Shown: positions 38,541 through 47,264 of the stretch, in pieces | Layout: every line of letters starts with the position of its first letter | Numbering within the stretch: the first letter of the stretch is position 1 | NCBI RefSeq assembly: GCF_000378985.1 | Contig: NZ_KB905370.1 | Location: 4,276,799-4,340,798, forward strand | Direction of reading: 5' to 3' | Length of the DNA stretch: 64,000 bases | Origin: Ensifer sp. BR816 | GTDB taxonomy: Bacteria; Pseudomonadota; Alphaproteobacteria; Rhizobiales; Rhizobiaceae | Notes under the pieces: model-generated | Seen by the model: the letters and a program-made list of their open reading frames with translations, nothing else | Told to the model about the DNA's origin: nothing | Database searches by the model: none | Position numbers and translations under genes: made by a program

Positions 38541-39821
38541 TCAGTGCCCGAACCAGGAGACCGGAACGGTCACCAGCTCAGGGAACAGGACGAGCAGGAA
38601 AAGAACGATCAGCTCGGCGATCAGGAAGGGCATCACGCCCTTCATCAGCTCCTCCATCGAGAGCTTCGAGACGCCGCAGATGACGTTCAAGACGGTGCCG
38701 ACCGGCGGCGTTATCAGGCCGATCGAATTGTTGATGATGAACAGCACGCCGAAATAGACCGGGTCGATGCCCGCCTGCTTGATGATCGGCATCAAGACCG
38801 GCGTCATCACCAGGATGGTCGGCGTCATGTCCATGGCGGTGCCGACGACGACGATCAGCGCCATGATGGCGATGAGCAGCGCCGTCTGGTTGTCCATCAG
38901 CGGCTCGACGAGGGCGGCAAGCGCGCCCGGCACGTCGGCGACGGTGATCAGCCAGGCCGAGACCGCGGCACAGGCGACCAGGAACATGACGACGGCGGTG
39001 ATCTTGGCGGCCGCGACGAAGACATGGAACAGCTGGGCCGGCGGCAGCTCGCGATAGACGACCATCGCGACGAACAGCGAATAGACGGCGGCCACGACGC
39101 CCGCCTCGGTCGGCGTGAAGACGCCGAACTTCAGCCCGACGATGATGATCACCGGCAGCATCAGCGCCCAGATGCTGTCGGCCAAGGCCTTGAGCCGCAC
39201 CGCGCCGCTTTCGCGCGGCGGCAGTTCGAACTGCTCCTTGCGGGCGACGAGGAACCAGGTGATGCAGAGTGCGGCGGCGATCATCAGCCCGGGAAAGATG
39301 CCGGCAAGAAACAGCTTGGTGATCGAGACGCCGCCGACGACGCCGTAGAGGATGAAGCCGATCGACGGCGGAATGATCGGGCCGATGATCGAGGCCGAGG
39401 CAAGCAGGCCGCCGGCGCGGGCCGCGTCATGGCCGCTCTTCAGCATCATCGGCAGGAGCAGCGCGCCGAGGGCTGCCGCATCGGCGACCGCCGAGCCCGA
39501 GAGGCTGGAGAGGATGCAGGCGGCGAAGATCGCCACGAAGCCGAGGCCGCCGCGGATATGGCCGACCATCGCCATGGCCAGCGCGACGATGCGGCGCGAA
39601 AGGCCACCGGTGTTCATCACCTCGCCGGCAAGCAGGAAGAAGGGCACCGCCATCAGCGGAAAGCTGTCGGCGCCGTTCAAGACGTTCTGGGCGACGATCT
39701 GCGCGTCGAACAGGCCGAGATAGAGCATCAAGGCCACGCCGGTCAGGATCAGGGCGAAGGCGATCGGCACGCCGAGCGCCATGGGGACGAGCAGTGCGCC
39801 GAGAAAGATGGAAACCGTCAT
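38541..39821 (-). CDS. TRAP transporter large permease (DctM)
   Basis: A 426-residue twelve-span DctM protein. The starting segment FLGALLVPMALGVPIAFALI and the SGSAVADAAALGALLLP and PPSIGFILYG signatures are intact. It follows the small permease by ten bases and precedes dctP. It forms the sodium-coupled transport core. The + strand open frame of over 500 codons in the same place is a GC-rich antisense artefact. Confidence 0.93.
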   Translation of the reverse strand: MTVSIFLGALLVPMALGVPIAFALILTGVALMLYLGLFDAQIVAQNVLNGADSFPLMAVPFFLLAGEVMNTGGLSRRIVALAMAMVGHIRGGLGFVAIFAACILSSLSGSAVADAAALGALLLPMMLKSGHDAARAGGLLASASIIGPIIPPSIGFILYGVVGGVSITKLFLAGIFPGLMIAAALCITWFLVARKEQFELPPRESGAVRLKALADSIWALMLPVIIIVGLKFGVFTPTEAGVVAAVYSLFVAMVVYRELPPAQLFHVFVAAAKITAVVMFLVACAAVSAWLITVADVPGALAALVEPLMDNQTALLIAIMALIVVVGTAMDMTPTILVMTPVLMPIIKQAGIDPVYFGVLFIINNSIGLITPPVGTVLNVICGVSKLSMEELMKGVMPFLIAELIVLFLLVLFPELVTVPVSWFGH

Positions 39822-39831
39822 CGTCGCCTCC

Positions 39832-40395
39832 TCAGCGCTTCGCAGAGACCGGCCCGAGGGCGGGCTCGGGAAGATGGTCGAGGGCCAATTCGTCTTCGCT
39901 CTCGCGCACCAAGGCCGCGGTCGTCACGTCGATGCGGCCGGTGGCGATGGCGAAGGCGTCGGAAAGGAGGATCAGGAATGCCGGAATGCCGAAGGCCAGG
40001 CCGGCGCCATAGAAGAAGCCCATGGAGAGGCCGGTCGCCGGCGCGCCGACATGAAGGTTGATCAGCGTCTGCGCCCAGCTGCCGCTGATCATCAGCCAGG
40101 TGGCATAGAGCATCAGCGCATGGCCGCACAAAACAGCGACCTTGGCGCCGAAGGGCGGCAGCCGCTTGATCAGCGTATCGACGCCGAGATGACCGTGTTC
40201 GCGCATGGCGACGACGGCGCCGAGAAAGGTCAGCCAGACGAAGAAGATGCGCGACAGCTCCTCCGAAACTGTGATCCCCTGGTTGAACGCATAGCGCAGG
40301 ACGACATTGCCGAAGACGAGCACGACCATGCCGGCCAGCAGCAGGGCGATCGTCACTTTCAGCGCGAAGAAATAGAAATCGATAATGCGGGTCAT
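39832..40395 (-). CDS. TRAP transporter small permease (DctQ)
   Basis: A 187-residue four-span protein of the DctQ family, with the conserved VVLRYAFNQGITVSEELSR segment (about residues 30-48) before TM2. It is the first gene of the leftward operon dctQ-dctM-dctP-aroE-quiC. Its promoter must lie in the 286-base gap shared with the divergent TetR gene. Confidence 0.91.
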   Translation of the reverse strand: MTRIIDFYFFALKVTIALLLAGMVVLVFGNVVLRYAFNQGITVSEELSRIFFVWLTFLGAVVAMREHGHLGVDTLIKRLPPFGAKVAVLCGHALMLYATWLMISGSWAQTLINLHVGAPATGLSMGFFYGAGLAFGIPAFLILLSDAFAIATGRIDVTTAALVRESEDELALDHLPEPALGPVSAKR

Positions 40396-40522
40396 GCGCT
40401 CCTCCCAAGCAGCAAGCGAAGCCGGCGACGCTCGCGCCCGCTTCCCTCTCCCGTTCCGGCTAGCCGGCCGCCGGGACCCCGCGCTCCTCCGCGTGTCCGG
40501 CTCTGTCTCTCTAAAATGTACT

Positions 40523-40530
40523 AACTAGTT
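40523..40530. promoter_or_regulatory. candidate TetR operator in TRAP/TetR intergenic region
   Basis: The palindrome AACTAGTT sits in the longer imperfect dyad GTACTAACTAGTTCGGATG. TetR-family regulators of this type commonly bind TAACTAGTTA-like sites. It lies midway between dctQ and the tetR gene, so one site could control both. Confidence 0.5.
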
Positions 40531-40681
40531 CGGATGTCAAGCGGCTTGCTATTGAAAGGAAGGGTCAAGGTGAATATGTCTTGATGCATCGCCTGGGAGA
40601 GGGCTCTCCCGCTCGACCTGCAAAACGGGCAATAAGGTCGACGGAACAAGGGCTTGTGGAAGAGCGGGGCAGCGCACGACA

Positions 40682-41350
40682 ATGGCCGAACGGCAGATGA
40701 ACGGCAGGAAAAACGATCCGGCGAGAACACAGGAAGATATTCTTGAGGTGGCGACGGAGGAATTTTCCACCCACGGCCTGGCCGGCGCCCGGGTGGATCA
40801 GATCGCCGAACGGACGCGCACCTCGAAGCGGATGATCTACTATTATTTCGGCAGCAAGGAAGCGCTCTATCTCGCCGTGCTGGAGCGCTCCTACCGCAAG
40901 ATCCGCACGCTGGAGGCCGATCTCGCGCTCGCCAACCTGCCGCCGGAACAGGCGCTGCGCACGCTGATCGCCACCACCTTCGACCACGACGAGGCCAATC
41001 CCGACTTCGTCCGCCTCGTCAGCATCGAGAACATCCACCACGCCGCCCACATGCTGCGCTCGGAGGCGATCCGCGAACTGAACGTCTCGGTGATCCAGAC
41101 GATCGATGCCATAGTCCAGCGCGGCCTTGCCGACGGCAGCTTCAGCCGCAAGGCCGATCCGATCGACATCCATATGCTGATCAGCGCCTTCTGCTTCTTC
41201 CGCGTCTCGAACCGCTACACCTTCGGCACGATCTTCCGCCGTGACCTCTCCGAGCCGGAAACGATCGGCCGCCACCGCACGATGATCGCCGATGCGGTGG
41301 TGAGCTATCTGAAGGGCGGGGAGGGGGGTGCCGAGCCGGTGCGCGGTTGA
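40682..41350 (+). CDS. TetR-family regulator
   Basis: A 222-residue regulator with the TetR helix-turn-helix (ILEVATEEFSTHGLAGARVDQIAERTRTSKRMIYYYF region, about residues 19-54, SKRMIYYYFGSKEALY being the recognition part). The C-terminal ligand domain is about 160 residues long. It is divergent from the TRAP/QuiC operon and is the likely ligand-responsive repressor of it. Confidence 0.9.
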   Translation: MAERQMNGRKNDPARTQEDILEVATEEFSTHGLAGARVDQIAERTRTSKRMIYYYFGSKEALYLAVLERSYRKIRTLEADLALANLPPEQALRTLIATTFDHDEANPDFVRLVSIENIHHAAHMLRSEAIRELNVSVIQTIDAIVQRGLADGSFSRKADPIDIHMLISAFCFFRVSNRYTFGTIFRRDLSEPETIGRHRTMIADAVVSYLKGGEGGAEPVRG

Positions 41351-41370
41351 CGCGAGTGCGGACCTACCCC

Positions 41371-41562
41371 AGACCAGCGGCGGTGCGCCTCTTGATTACC
41401 TGTGCCCAGGGTCTCGAAGCCTTCTTCCACGAGGCAGGCGTTGCCAACGCCGTCGGATCGCCATCCGGCCCGCCGTCACCGGAGGCGATCGAGCGGGTGA
41501 TCGGCATCGCCATCAAGCATGGCCAGACCTTCGCCCCGCCGGGAGCCCTGTTGGCGGCCTGA
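41371..41562 (+). pseudogene. C-terminal remnant of a cupin-domain protein
   Basis: In the frame ending at TGA 41560-41562 the translation contains RLLITCAQGLEAFFHEAG, then PPSPEAIERVIGIAIKHGQTF, the usual C-terminal tail of small cupin proteins (the segment after the last metal-ligand strand). The metal-binding cupin motifs that should precede it are absent, since the tetR stop is only about 20 bases upstream. This is a truncated gene. Confidence 0.6.
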
Positions 41563-41651
41563 TGCCAGCGGCGCGGGTGCTATGCTCTCAGTGGGCGCGG
41601 CAAGGCCGGTTGGTTGTTGCCGCATCGCTGTGTGACATGAGGCCGACCCCG

Positions 41652-42137
41652 CTATCTCGTTCCACCTAACGTGTCGTCGTAGGATTGGGTAAAGCGCTCA
41701 CCATTGAAGGTATGCGTGCAGCACCAGCATGTCGGCTTCATATCGTCGACTGTGAGGGTAGGGTCCACCAAAGCCAAACGTTTGTCGTCATCGACATAGA
41801 GGCCGCTATAGTACGTGCTCTCACCGATCCGCACATATGGGGTCCTTTCTTCCGCGCTCCGTGCAACGAGCCAGAAGATGGGATCCGGACGATCTATTCG
41901 CGCGACAGCTTCGCTGTAAGTTTCATCCCAATCCCGGCCGATACGCGAGAGAAGAAACTTGAATAATGGCGTGTAGTCCAGCCCATGCCGGTGGTGAGAC
42001 TGCATCGAACCATGATGGGCGTCGTCCTGTTTGACAGCCTTTTTATTACGGGACCATCGCCATTCGCCACCGTGGCCGTGACGTACCCCGTGGGTTCGGG
42101 TGTTTACCTTTCGATAGAGCGGTTTCTTACGTTCCAT
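41652..42137 (-). CDS. conserved protein of unknown function with CxCC-type C-terminus
   Basis: A 161-residue soluble basic protein starting MERKKPLYRKVNTRTHG; a start at 42155 is also possible. Blocks that look conserved are HGVRHGHGGEWRW, LDYTPLFKFLLSRIGRDWDE and CWCCTHTFNG near the end, where the three cysteines with histidine could bind zinc. I know this block pattern from hypothetical proteins in other bacteria but not a function. The gene is somewhat richer in A and T than its neighbours. Confidence 0.65.
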   Translation of the reverse strand: MERKKPLYRKVNTRTHGVRHGHGGEWRWSRNKKAVKQDDAHHGSMQSHHRHGLDYTPLFKFLLSRIGRDWDETYSEAVARIDRPDPIFWLVARSAEERTPYVRIGESTYYSGLYVDDDKRLALVDPTLTVDDMKPTCWCCTHTFNGERFTQSYDDTLGGTR

Positions 42138-42261
42138 GCGTTTCTCTTGGATCATCCGCTGAAGGTCTTCAATCCTTTGGTTCCAACGACTAACACTTCG
42201 CCAAAGGGCTCAACAAGATCTCGCACAATTAAGGGCCTTGGATGCGGATTCCCGCGACCGG

Positions 42262-43152
42262 TCAGCCAAGCACGCGATCAAGGGCGTTTTTGACTCCTGC
42301 CATCTCGGAGTGCGGCAATGGCAGGATCGGGCGCGGCGGGTCGGTCCGGCAAAGGCCGAGCGCCTCCGCGATCGCGTACATGACGCGGAAGCTGCCGAAG
42401 GCCTTGAACAGGCTCCACAAGGGTTGAAATGCCTGGTCGAGCCGCTCGACCTCGGCAACATCGCCGGCTTGCGCGGCCCGGGTAAGCGCCAAGGCTTCGG
42501 CGGGCAAAAGGCCGGCGATGACGCTGTACCAGGCGTTGCAGCCCGCCAGCAGCGCCGCCGTAGCTCCCCAATCGCCACTGTAGCCGATCGAGAAGCCTCG
42601 TGACGTTTCGGCGCGAAGGCGCGCCATCTCGCCCTCGAAGGCACCGTCCTGCGGCAACGGCATCTTCACCGCCGCGATGTTTGCGATCTTCGATAGCCGC
42701 GCAATCAATGCGTCGCTGAAGGTGAATTTTGTGGTGCCAGGATTGTTGTAGATGCAGAGCGGCAACTGCCCCGCATCGGCGACAGCGGCGAAGTGCTGAT
42801 AGACCTCTTCTTCGAAGAGCGGCGTATAGGACATGGGCGCCAGCAGCAGGCCGTCGGCGCCGGCGGACCTGGCATCCCGCGCCAATGCCTGCGCCTCGTC
42901 GGTTCGAAGCGCCCCGACACCGACGATGACGGGTGTCTTGCCGCCGACGGAGTCCATCGCCGCCTCGACGGCGCGTCGCCGCTCGCCGCGTGAGAGAAAG
43001 GCGTAGCCGCCCGTGCTGCCAAGCAGCCCGATCGAGTCGACGCCGGCGAGATGAATACGCTCGAGCAAACGCGCAAGTGCGCCCGTGGCGACATGGCCGG
43101 CAGCATCGGTCGGAGTGATGGAGAAGGCCGAAAGACCGGTGAAGAGCGTCAC
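42262..43152 (-). CDS. dihydrodipicolinate synthase/N-acetylneuraminate lyase-family aldolase
   Basis: A 296-residue class I aldolase. The Schiff-base lysine is in AAVKMPL (K163), the tyrosine in YNNPGT (Y135), and the GSTGGY loop at 45-50 replaces the GTTGE of true DapA. It probably acts on a 2-keto acid and not in lysine biosynthesis. It precedes two LysE-family exporters in the same direction, 13 bases after the first, so they may form one transcript. Confidence 0.85.
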   Translation of the reverse strand: MTLFTGLSAFSITPTDAAGHVATGALARLLERIHLAGVDSIGLLGSTGGYAFLSRGERRRAVEAAMDSVGGKTPVIVGVGALRTDEAQALARDARSAGADGLLLAPMSYTPLFEEEVYQHFAAVADAGQLPLCIYNNPGTTKFTFSDALIARLSKIANIAAVKMPLPQDGAFEGEMARLRAETSRGFSIGYSGDWGATAALLAGCNAWYSVIAGLLPAEALALTRAAQAGDVAEVERLDQAFQPLWSLFKAFGSFRVMYAIAEALGLCRTDPPRPILPLPHSEMAGVKNALDRVLG

Positions 43153-43165
43153 GATCGCCTCCTCT

Positions 43166-43798
43166 TCAAGCGCGAGACAACAAGAGCCGCAGGCCGGCCA
43201 CGCCGAAAAACACGGCCAACAGACCCTCTATCCAGCGCCGCGCGCGCCGATAGAGGCGCACCATCGGCGCGGTTGAGAAAACGAGGGCGTAGCCGCAAAA
43301 GATGGTCACGCTCAGAGCCGCGCAGCCGCCGAGGATCGCCGCAAGCCTGTGCCACGACGCATCCGGCCCGAGACCGAGCGTCACCAGGGCGATCCATGCG
43401 AGCACGGATTTCGGATTGGTGAGATGCATCAGCAATCCACGCCGATAGAGAGCCGATCCGTAGAGCGCATCGTCACCCGGCGGCTGCACCGCCTTGCCGC
43501 CGGAAGATAGAGCCGCCCTTACAGCCTTGAAGGCGAGATAGAGGAGATAGAGGCCGCCGAAGATTTTGAGAACGATCAGGGCTTCGGCGTAGCGGGTCAG
43601 CAGCGCCGAGATGCCGGTGGCGGCCATCATGCCCCAGAAGATCGATCCGCTGACGACGCCGGCTGCAAGGAGAAGCGCTGCTCGTCTGCCGTTATTCATC
43701 GCAACCCCCATGATCTGCATGTTGCTGGGGCCGGGACTGGCGGCGGCGATCACATAGGCGGCGTAGACAAGCAGAAGCTGGTGGACGGAGGTGGACAA
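43166..43798 (-). CDS. LysE/RhtB-family exporter
   Basis: A 210-residue six-span exporter. The RhtB signature ASPGPSNMQIMGVAMNNGRRAA (N-terminal loop) is intact except for some substitution, and HLTNPKSVLAWIALVTLG lies near residues 128-145. It exports an amino acid or amino acid derivative. Downstream of it is the DapA-like gene. Confidence 0.87.
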   Translation of the reverse strand: MSTSVHQLLLVYAAYVIAAASPGPSNMQIMGVAMNNGRRAALLLAAGVVSGSIFWGMMAATGISALLTRYAEALIVLKIFGGLYLLYLAFKAVRAALSSGGKAVQPPGDDALYGSALYRRGLLMHLTNPKSVLAWIALVTLGLGPDASWHRLAAILGGCAALSVTIFCGYALVFSTAPMVRLYRRARRWIEGLLAVFFGVAGLRLLLSRA

Positions 43799-43843
43799 GC
43801 TTTTGGGACCTTATGAGCCGAGGAGAGGTGCGAGACACGGAGA

Positions 43844-44452
43844 TCACATCCCGCTCAACAGTTTAGAGGCGATCATCCACATTGTAAGTGCGATGAGCGT
43901 TTCCAGGATGCGCCAGGACAGCGGGTTTGAGAAGACCGGTCGCAGCCATGTGGCGCCATAGCCGAGCGAAAAAAAGAACAGGAAGGAGGCGGTTACCGCG
44001 CCTGTCGTGAACGAAAGCTCGCCTCCCGGAAAGCGGGTCGAGATCGTGCCGAGCAGCACGACGGTGTCGAGATATACATGCGGATTGAGCCAGGTGAGCG
44101 CCAGGCAGGTCGCAACGGTCTGCCGAAGGCTCGACGCTCTCGCCTCTCCGGCCGCCAAGGCTCCGGACGACCGCAAGGCGGAATAGAGGTTTTTGGCGCC
44201 GTACCAGATCAGGAACGTCGCACCGCCGTAGCGCATGGCCGGATCGAGCCAAGGCAAGAGCGTGGCGATTTGCCGGAAGCTGGTTACCCCCAGGATGATC
44301 AGCAATGTATCGGATAGCGCGCAGGCAAGGCAGACGGCGAAGACGTGCTCGTTGCGCAGCCCCTGGCGCAGCACGAAGGCATTCTGCGCGCCGATCGCCA
44401 CGATCAGGCTGAGCCCCATCAGCAGGCCCGTGACGTAAACCGAAAAATTCAT
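43844..44452 (-). CDS. argO: ArgO/LysE-type basic amino acid exporter
   Basis: A 202-residue exporter of the LysE family, starting MNFSVYVTGLLMG at ATG 44452. The signature GAQNAFVLRQGLRNEH (about residues 22-37) and LTWLNPHVYLDTVVLLG are those of LysE/ArgO, which export lysine and arginine. It is divergent from an ArgP-type regulator with 101 bases between, as in E. coli and Corynebacterium, and was probably activated by it. Confidence 0.88.
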   Translation of the reverse strand: MNFSVYVTGLLMGLSLIVAIGAQNAFVLRQGLRNEHVFAVCLACALSDTLLIILGVTSFRQIATLLPWLDPAMRYGGATFLIWYGAKNLYSALRSSGALAAGEARASSLRQTVATCLALTWLNPHVYLDTVVLLGTISTRFPGGELSFTTGAVTASFLFFFSLGYGATWLRPVFSNPLSWRILETLIALTMWMIASKLLSGM

Positions 44453-44553
44453 GCCTGCAAAGCGCTCCGGAAACGAGATGAGCGTTTCCGGTATCGCGAC
44501 GGGAGTATTCAGGCTAGTTAATGTTGCTAAGTGCAATTAAGCGAAACTAAGCC

Positions 44554-45453
44554 ATGCTCGATTATCCCGCCCTCCGTGCCGTCGCGGCCGTCGTCCAGAC
44601 GGGCAGCTTCGAAAAGGCCGCCGGCATCCTCAACGTGACGCCTTCGGCCATCTCCCAGCGGGTGAAGCAGCTCGAGGAACGCCTCGGCGTCGTCCTGGTG
44701 GCCCGAGGCAATCCCTGTACCGCGACGGAAAAGGGAGAATGGCTCTGCCGCCATATGGAAAATGTCGGCATGCTCGAAGGCGAGCTGCTCGAGCACCTGC
44801 CGGGCCTCGTCGGTCCGGGTGAACTGCGGCAAAGGGTGACGCTGAACATTGCGACGAGCGCCGACAGCCTCGGGACCTGGTTCGTTGCGGCCGTATCGAA
44901 CTTCGCCAAGCGTTCGCCCTACCTGCTGAACATCGCCCTCGACGACGAGGACCATACCGCCGAATGGCTGAAAAAGGGGCGGGTGATTGCCGCGGTCACC
45001 AGCCTGGAAAAGCCGATCCAGGGGTGCCGGCGCGTGTCTCTCGGCACGCTTCGCTATCATGCGACGGCGAGCCCCGACTTCGTTGCCCGGCATTTCGCCG
45101 ATGGCGTCACGCCGGAGGCGATCGCCAGCGCGCCGGCCTTGACCTTCAATCAGAAGGACAGGCTTCAAAGCCGGTGGATACGCCAGGCGCTCGGGGAAGA
45201 CGTGACCTATCCGACCCACTGGCTGCCGTCGACACAAGGCTTCCTCGAGGCGAGCCTTGCGGGCATGGGGTGGGCGATGAATCCCATCCAGCTTGCGCGC
45301 GAGCATCTGGAGTCCGGCCGGCTGCTCGAGCTGATCCCCGGCACGCCCTTGGATGTTCCCTTGTACTGGCAGATCAACCGCCTTGCCGCCGACCGGCTGA
45401 CCGAGCTTACGCGCGAGGTCACCCTGGTCGCCAAGCACCGCCTACTGCGTTGA
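44554..45453 (+). CDS. argP: ArgP/LysG-type LysR regulator
   Basis: A 299-residue LysR regulator. The helix-turn-helix is FEKAAGILNVTPSAISQRVKQLEERLG (about residues 19-45), and the LDYPALRAVAAVVQTGSFEKAA opening is specific to the ArgP/IciA group. The co-inducer domain follows. It faces argO and should activate it when arginine is high and, possibly, antagonise with lysine. Its last 12 bases overlap the end of the convergent MFS gene. Confidence 0.9.
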   Translation: MLDYPALRAVAAVVQTGSFEKAAGILNVTPSAISQRVKQLEERLGVVLVARGNPCTATEKGEWLCRHMENVGMLEGELLEHLPGLVGPGELRQRVTLNIATSADSLGTWFVAAVSNFAKRSPYLLNIALDDEDHTAEWLKKGRVIAAVTSLEKPIQGCRRVSLGTLRYHATASPDFVARHFADGVTPEAIASAPALTFNQKDRLQSRWIRQALGEDVTYPTHWLPSTQGFLEASLAGMGWAMNPIQLAREHLESGRLLELIPGTPLDVPLYWQINRLAADRLTELTREVTLVAKHRLLR

Positions 45454-46629
45454 AGAGTGGCGCGGCGCGAGCGCTGCCGCCAGGGCCGCTGCCAGCATCA
45501 AGCCTGCCGCCGCCAGGGGCAGAGCGTAAAAATCCGTCCCGGCATAGGCGGCGCCGAAGCCGAGCGTGCCGGCGAAAAGGGCGAGATAGGTAACGCCGCT
45601 GTTGAGCCCCATGATTGCGCCGCGCCTGGCGGGATCGAGCGCGGTCAGGCGCATGATAAGCACGTTCAGCCCGAAATGGTTGGCGAGCCCCCAGAGAAAG
45701 ACGACCGCCAGCATGGCCGGATAGGAACCGCTCGCCGCCGCCATCGCGACATAGACGCCGGCGACGCCGAGGAAAATCAGCGGCAGCAGCCTGCCTGCTC
45801 CGAAGCGATCGATCAGCCGGTCGAGGAAGGCCGCTCCGCCGAAGCCCAAGCCGTAGGAGACGGCGACGAGGCCGTTGGCACTCACGGGCAGGCCGAGGGC
45901 GGCAGTTAGATGGTCGCCGATATAGGCGTACACACCGTAGAAGGCTGCCATGAAGGCAGCGCAGGCGACGAGGAGCGGCGCGACGCCGCGCACGCTGAGC
46001 GCCGCAAGCGGCGATGTCGCCTTGCCGGCGACGCCTGCGGCGACGGCTGCGCGCCGGACGGCGGCGCAGGCGATCAGCGTTGCCGCGGCGACGACGACAT
46101 AGACGGTGCGCCAGCCGGCGAATTCGGCGATCGCCGCCGACAGCGGCACGCCGGCCACCATGCTCAGCGTCCATCCGGTCAGCACCAGGCCGATCGTCTC
46201 GCTTTCCCGCCCGGCCGGGGCGATCAGCGAGGCCAGCGTATAAATGGCGGGAAGTGCGATGCCCGCCGCGATGCCGACGATGAGCTGGGCGGCGACCAAC
46301 AGCGGCAGCGCCGGCGCGGCGGCGCTGCCGGCAAGCCCGGCAGCAAGCAGCATGAGCGCCGCCGCGAGCATGCGCCGCGGGCCGTGCCGGTCGATCAGGC
46401 GGCCAAGGAAGACGGCGCTTGCGGCGGTGCCGAGTCCGAAGGCGGCGGACGCCGTCATCACCGCAGGAACGTCGGCGCCGAGGCTCCGCGCCACTTCCGG
46501 CGCGACCGGCCCGAGCGCCAGTGAATTGGAGCCGATGACGCCGATCGCGGCGGTCAGCACGAAGGCGAAGGGCGGGATGCGCGCCCTGTCGCCGGATAGG
46601 GCGGAAATGGATTGATCGATGTTCGTCAT
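45442..46629 (-). CDS. MFS transporter
   Basis: A 395-residue twelve-span transporter of the DHA1 type. The loop GRLIDRHGPRRML between TM2 and TM3 and the second-half copy DRLIDRFGAGRLLP are clear. ATG 46629 is separated by 48 bases from the divergent AsnC gene. It probably exports an amino acid, drug or sugar under AsnC control. Confidence 0.87.
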   Translation of the reverse strand: MTNIDQSISALSGDRARIPPFAFVLTAAIGVIGSNSLALGPVAPEVARSLGADVPAVMTASAAFGLGTAASAVFLGRLIDRHGPRRMLAAALMLLAAGLAGSAAAPALPLLVAAQLIVGIAAGIALPAIYTLASLIAPAGRESETIGLVLTGWTLSMVAGVPLSAAIAEFAGWRTVYVVVAAATLIACAAVRRAAVAAGVAGKATSPLAALSVRGVAPLLVACAAFMAAFYGVYAYIGDHLTAALGLPVSANGLVAVSYGLGFGGAAFLDRLIDRFGAGRLLPLIFLGVAGVYVAMAAASGSYPAMLAVVFLWGLANHFGLNVLIMRLTALDPARRGAIMGLNSGVTYLALFAGTLGFGAAYAGTDFYALPLAAAGLMLAAALAAALAPRHSSTQ

Positions 46630-46677
46630 TCCTGCATATTTGCAGAACCAAATTCGGTATCAACGGGAAATATCAGT

Positions 46678-47202
46678 ATGGATCAAAATACAGATGACGT
46701 TCGGCGGAAGCGCCCACCGGAGCGTGACCTCGACGCGATGGACCGAAAACTATTAGGCGTCCTGGTCGAGGACGCGACGACGAGCTACGCCGAACTTGGC
46801 GAACGCGTCGGGCTTTCGCCGCCGGCCGCGCACGAGCGGGTGAAGCGCCTCAGGCGCTCGGGGGCGATCCGCCGCGTGGCGGCGCTGATCGATCCCGAGG
46901 CGCTCGGCAAGACGCTGCTCGCCTTCGTCCATGTCGACACGACCGGCTGGGGCAAGACGCAGGCGCTGCTGGCGATCGAGGAGTGCCCGGAAGTGGAGGA
47001 GATCCACTCGGTCGCCGGCGACACCTGCATGCTGCTCAAGGTTCGCACGGAAAGTCCGCATGCGCTCGAAGGCCTGCTGGCGCGCCTTTACGACACGCCC
47101 GGCGTCAAGGCGACGCGAAGCTATGTCGTACTTTCGACCTATCTGGAACGACCGGTGCAGCCGGGTACGACGAGCGAATGGCCGGAACGGGTGAAGGGCT
47201 AG
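46678..47202 (+). CDS. Lrp/AsnC-family regulator
   Basis: A 174-residue regulator. The N-terminal HTH is LDAMDRKLLGVLVEDATTSY to about residue 60, containing LGERVGLSPPAAHERVKRL, and the RAM ligand domain follows with HSVAGDTCMLLKVR. I used ATG 46678; an ATG at 46738 would cut the domain. The last 20 residues are an extension. It likely regulates the divergent MFS gene. Confidence 0.87.
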   Translation: MDQNTDDVRRKRPPERDLDAMDRKLLGVLVEDATTSYAELGERVGLSPPAAHERVKRLRRSGAIRRVAALIDPEALGKTLLAFVHVDTTGWGKTQALLAIEECPEVEEIHSVAGDTCMLLKVRTESPHALEGLLARLYDTPGVKATRSYVVLSTYLERPVQPGTTSEWPERVKG

Positions 47203-47264
47203 GAGTGATATCTTTATCCCATCAGAGCCAGGCGGCTTCAGTTCGGTTCCACGCCAATGGCGGA

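Noticed and set aside
38364-40061. Plus-strand open frame of 565 codons across the TRAP permeases
   Set aside because: It is antisense to three clear TRAP genes and its translation is low-complexity (runs of D, R, H, Q).
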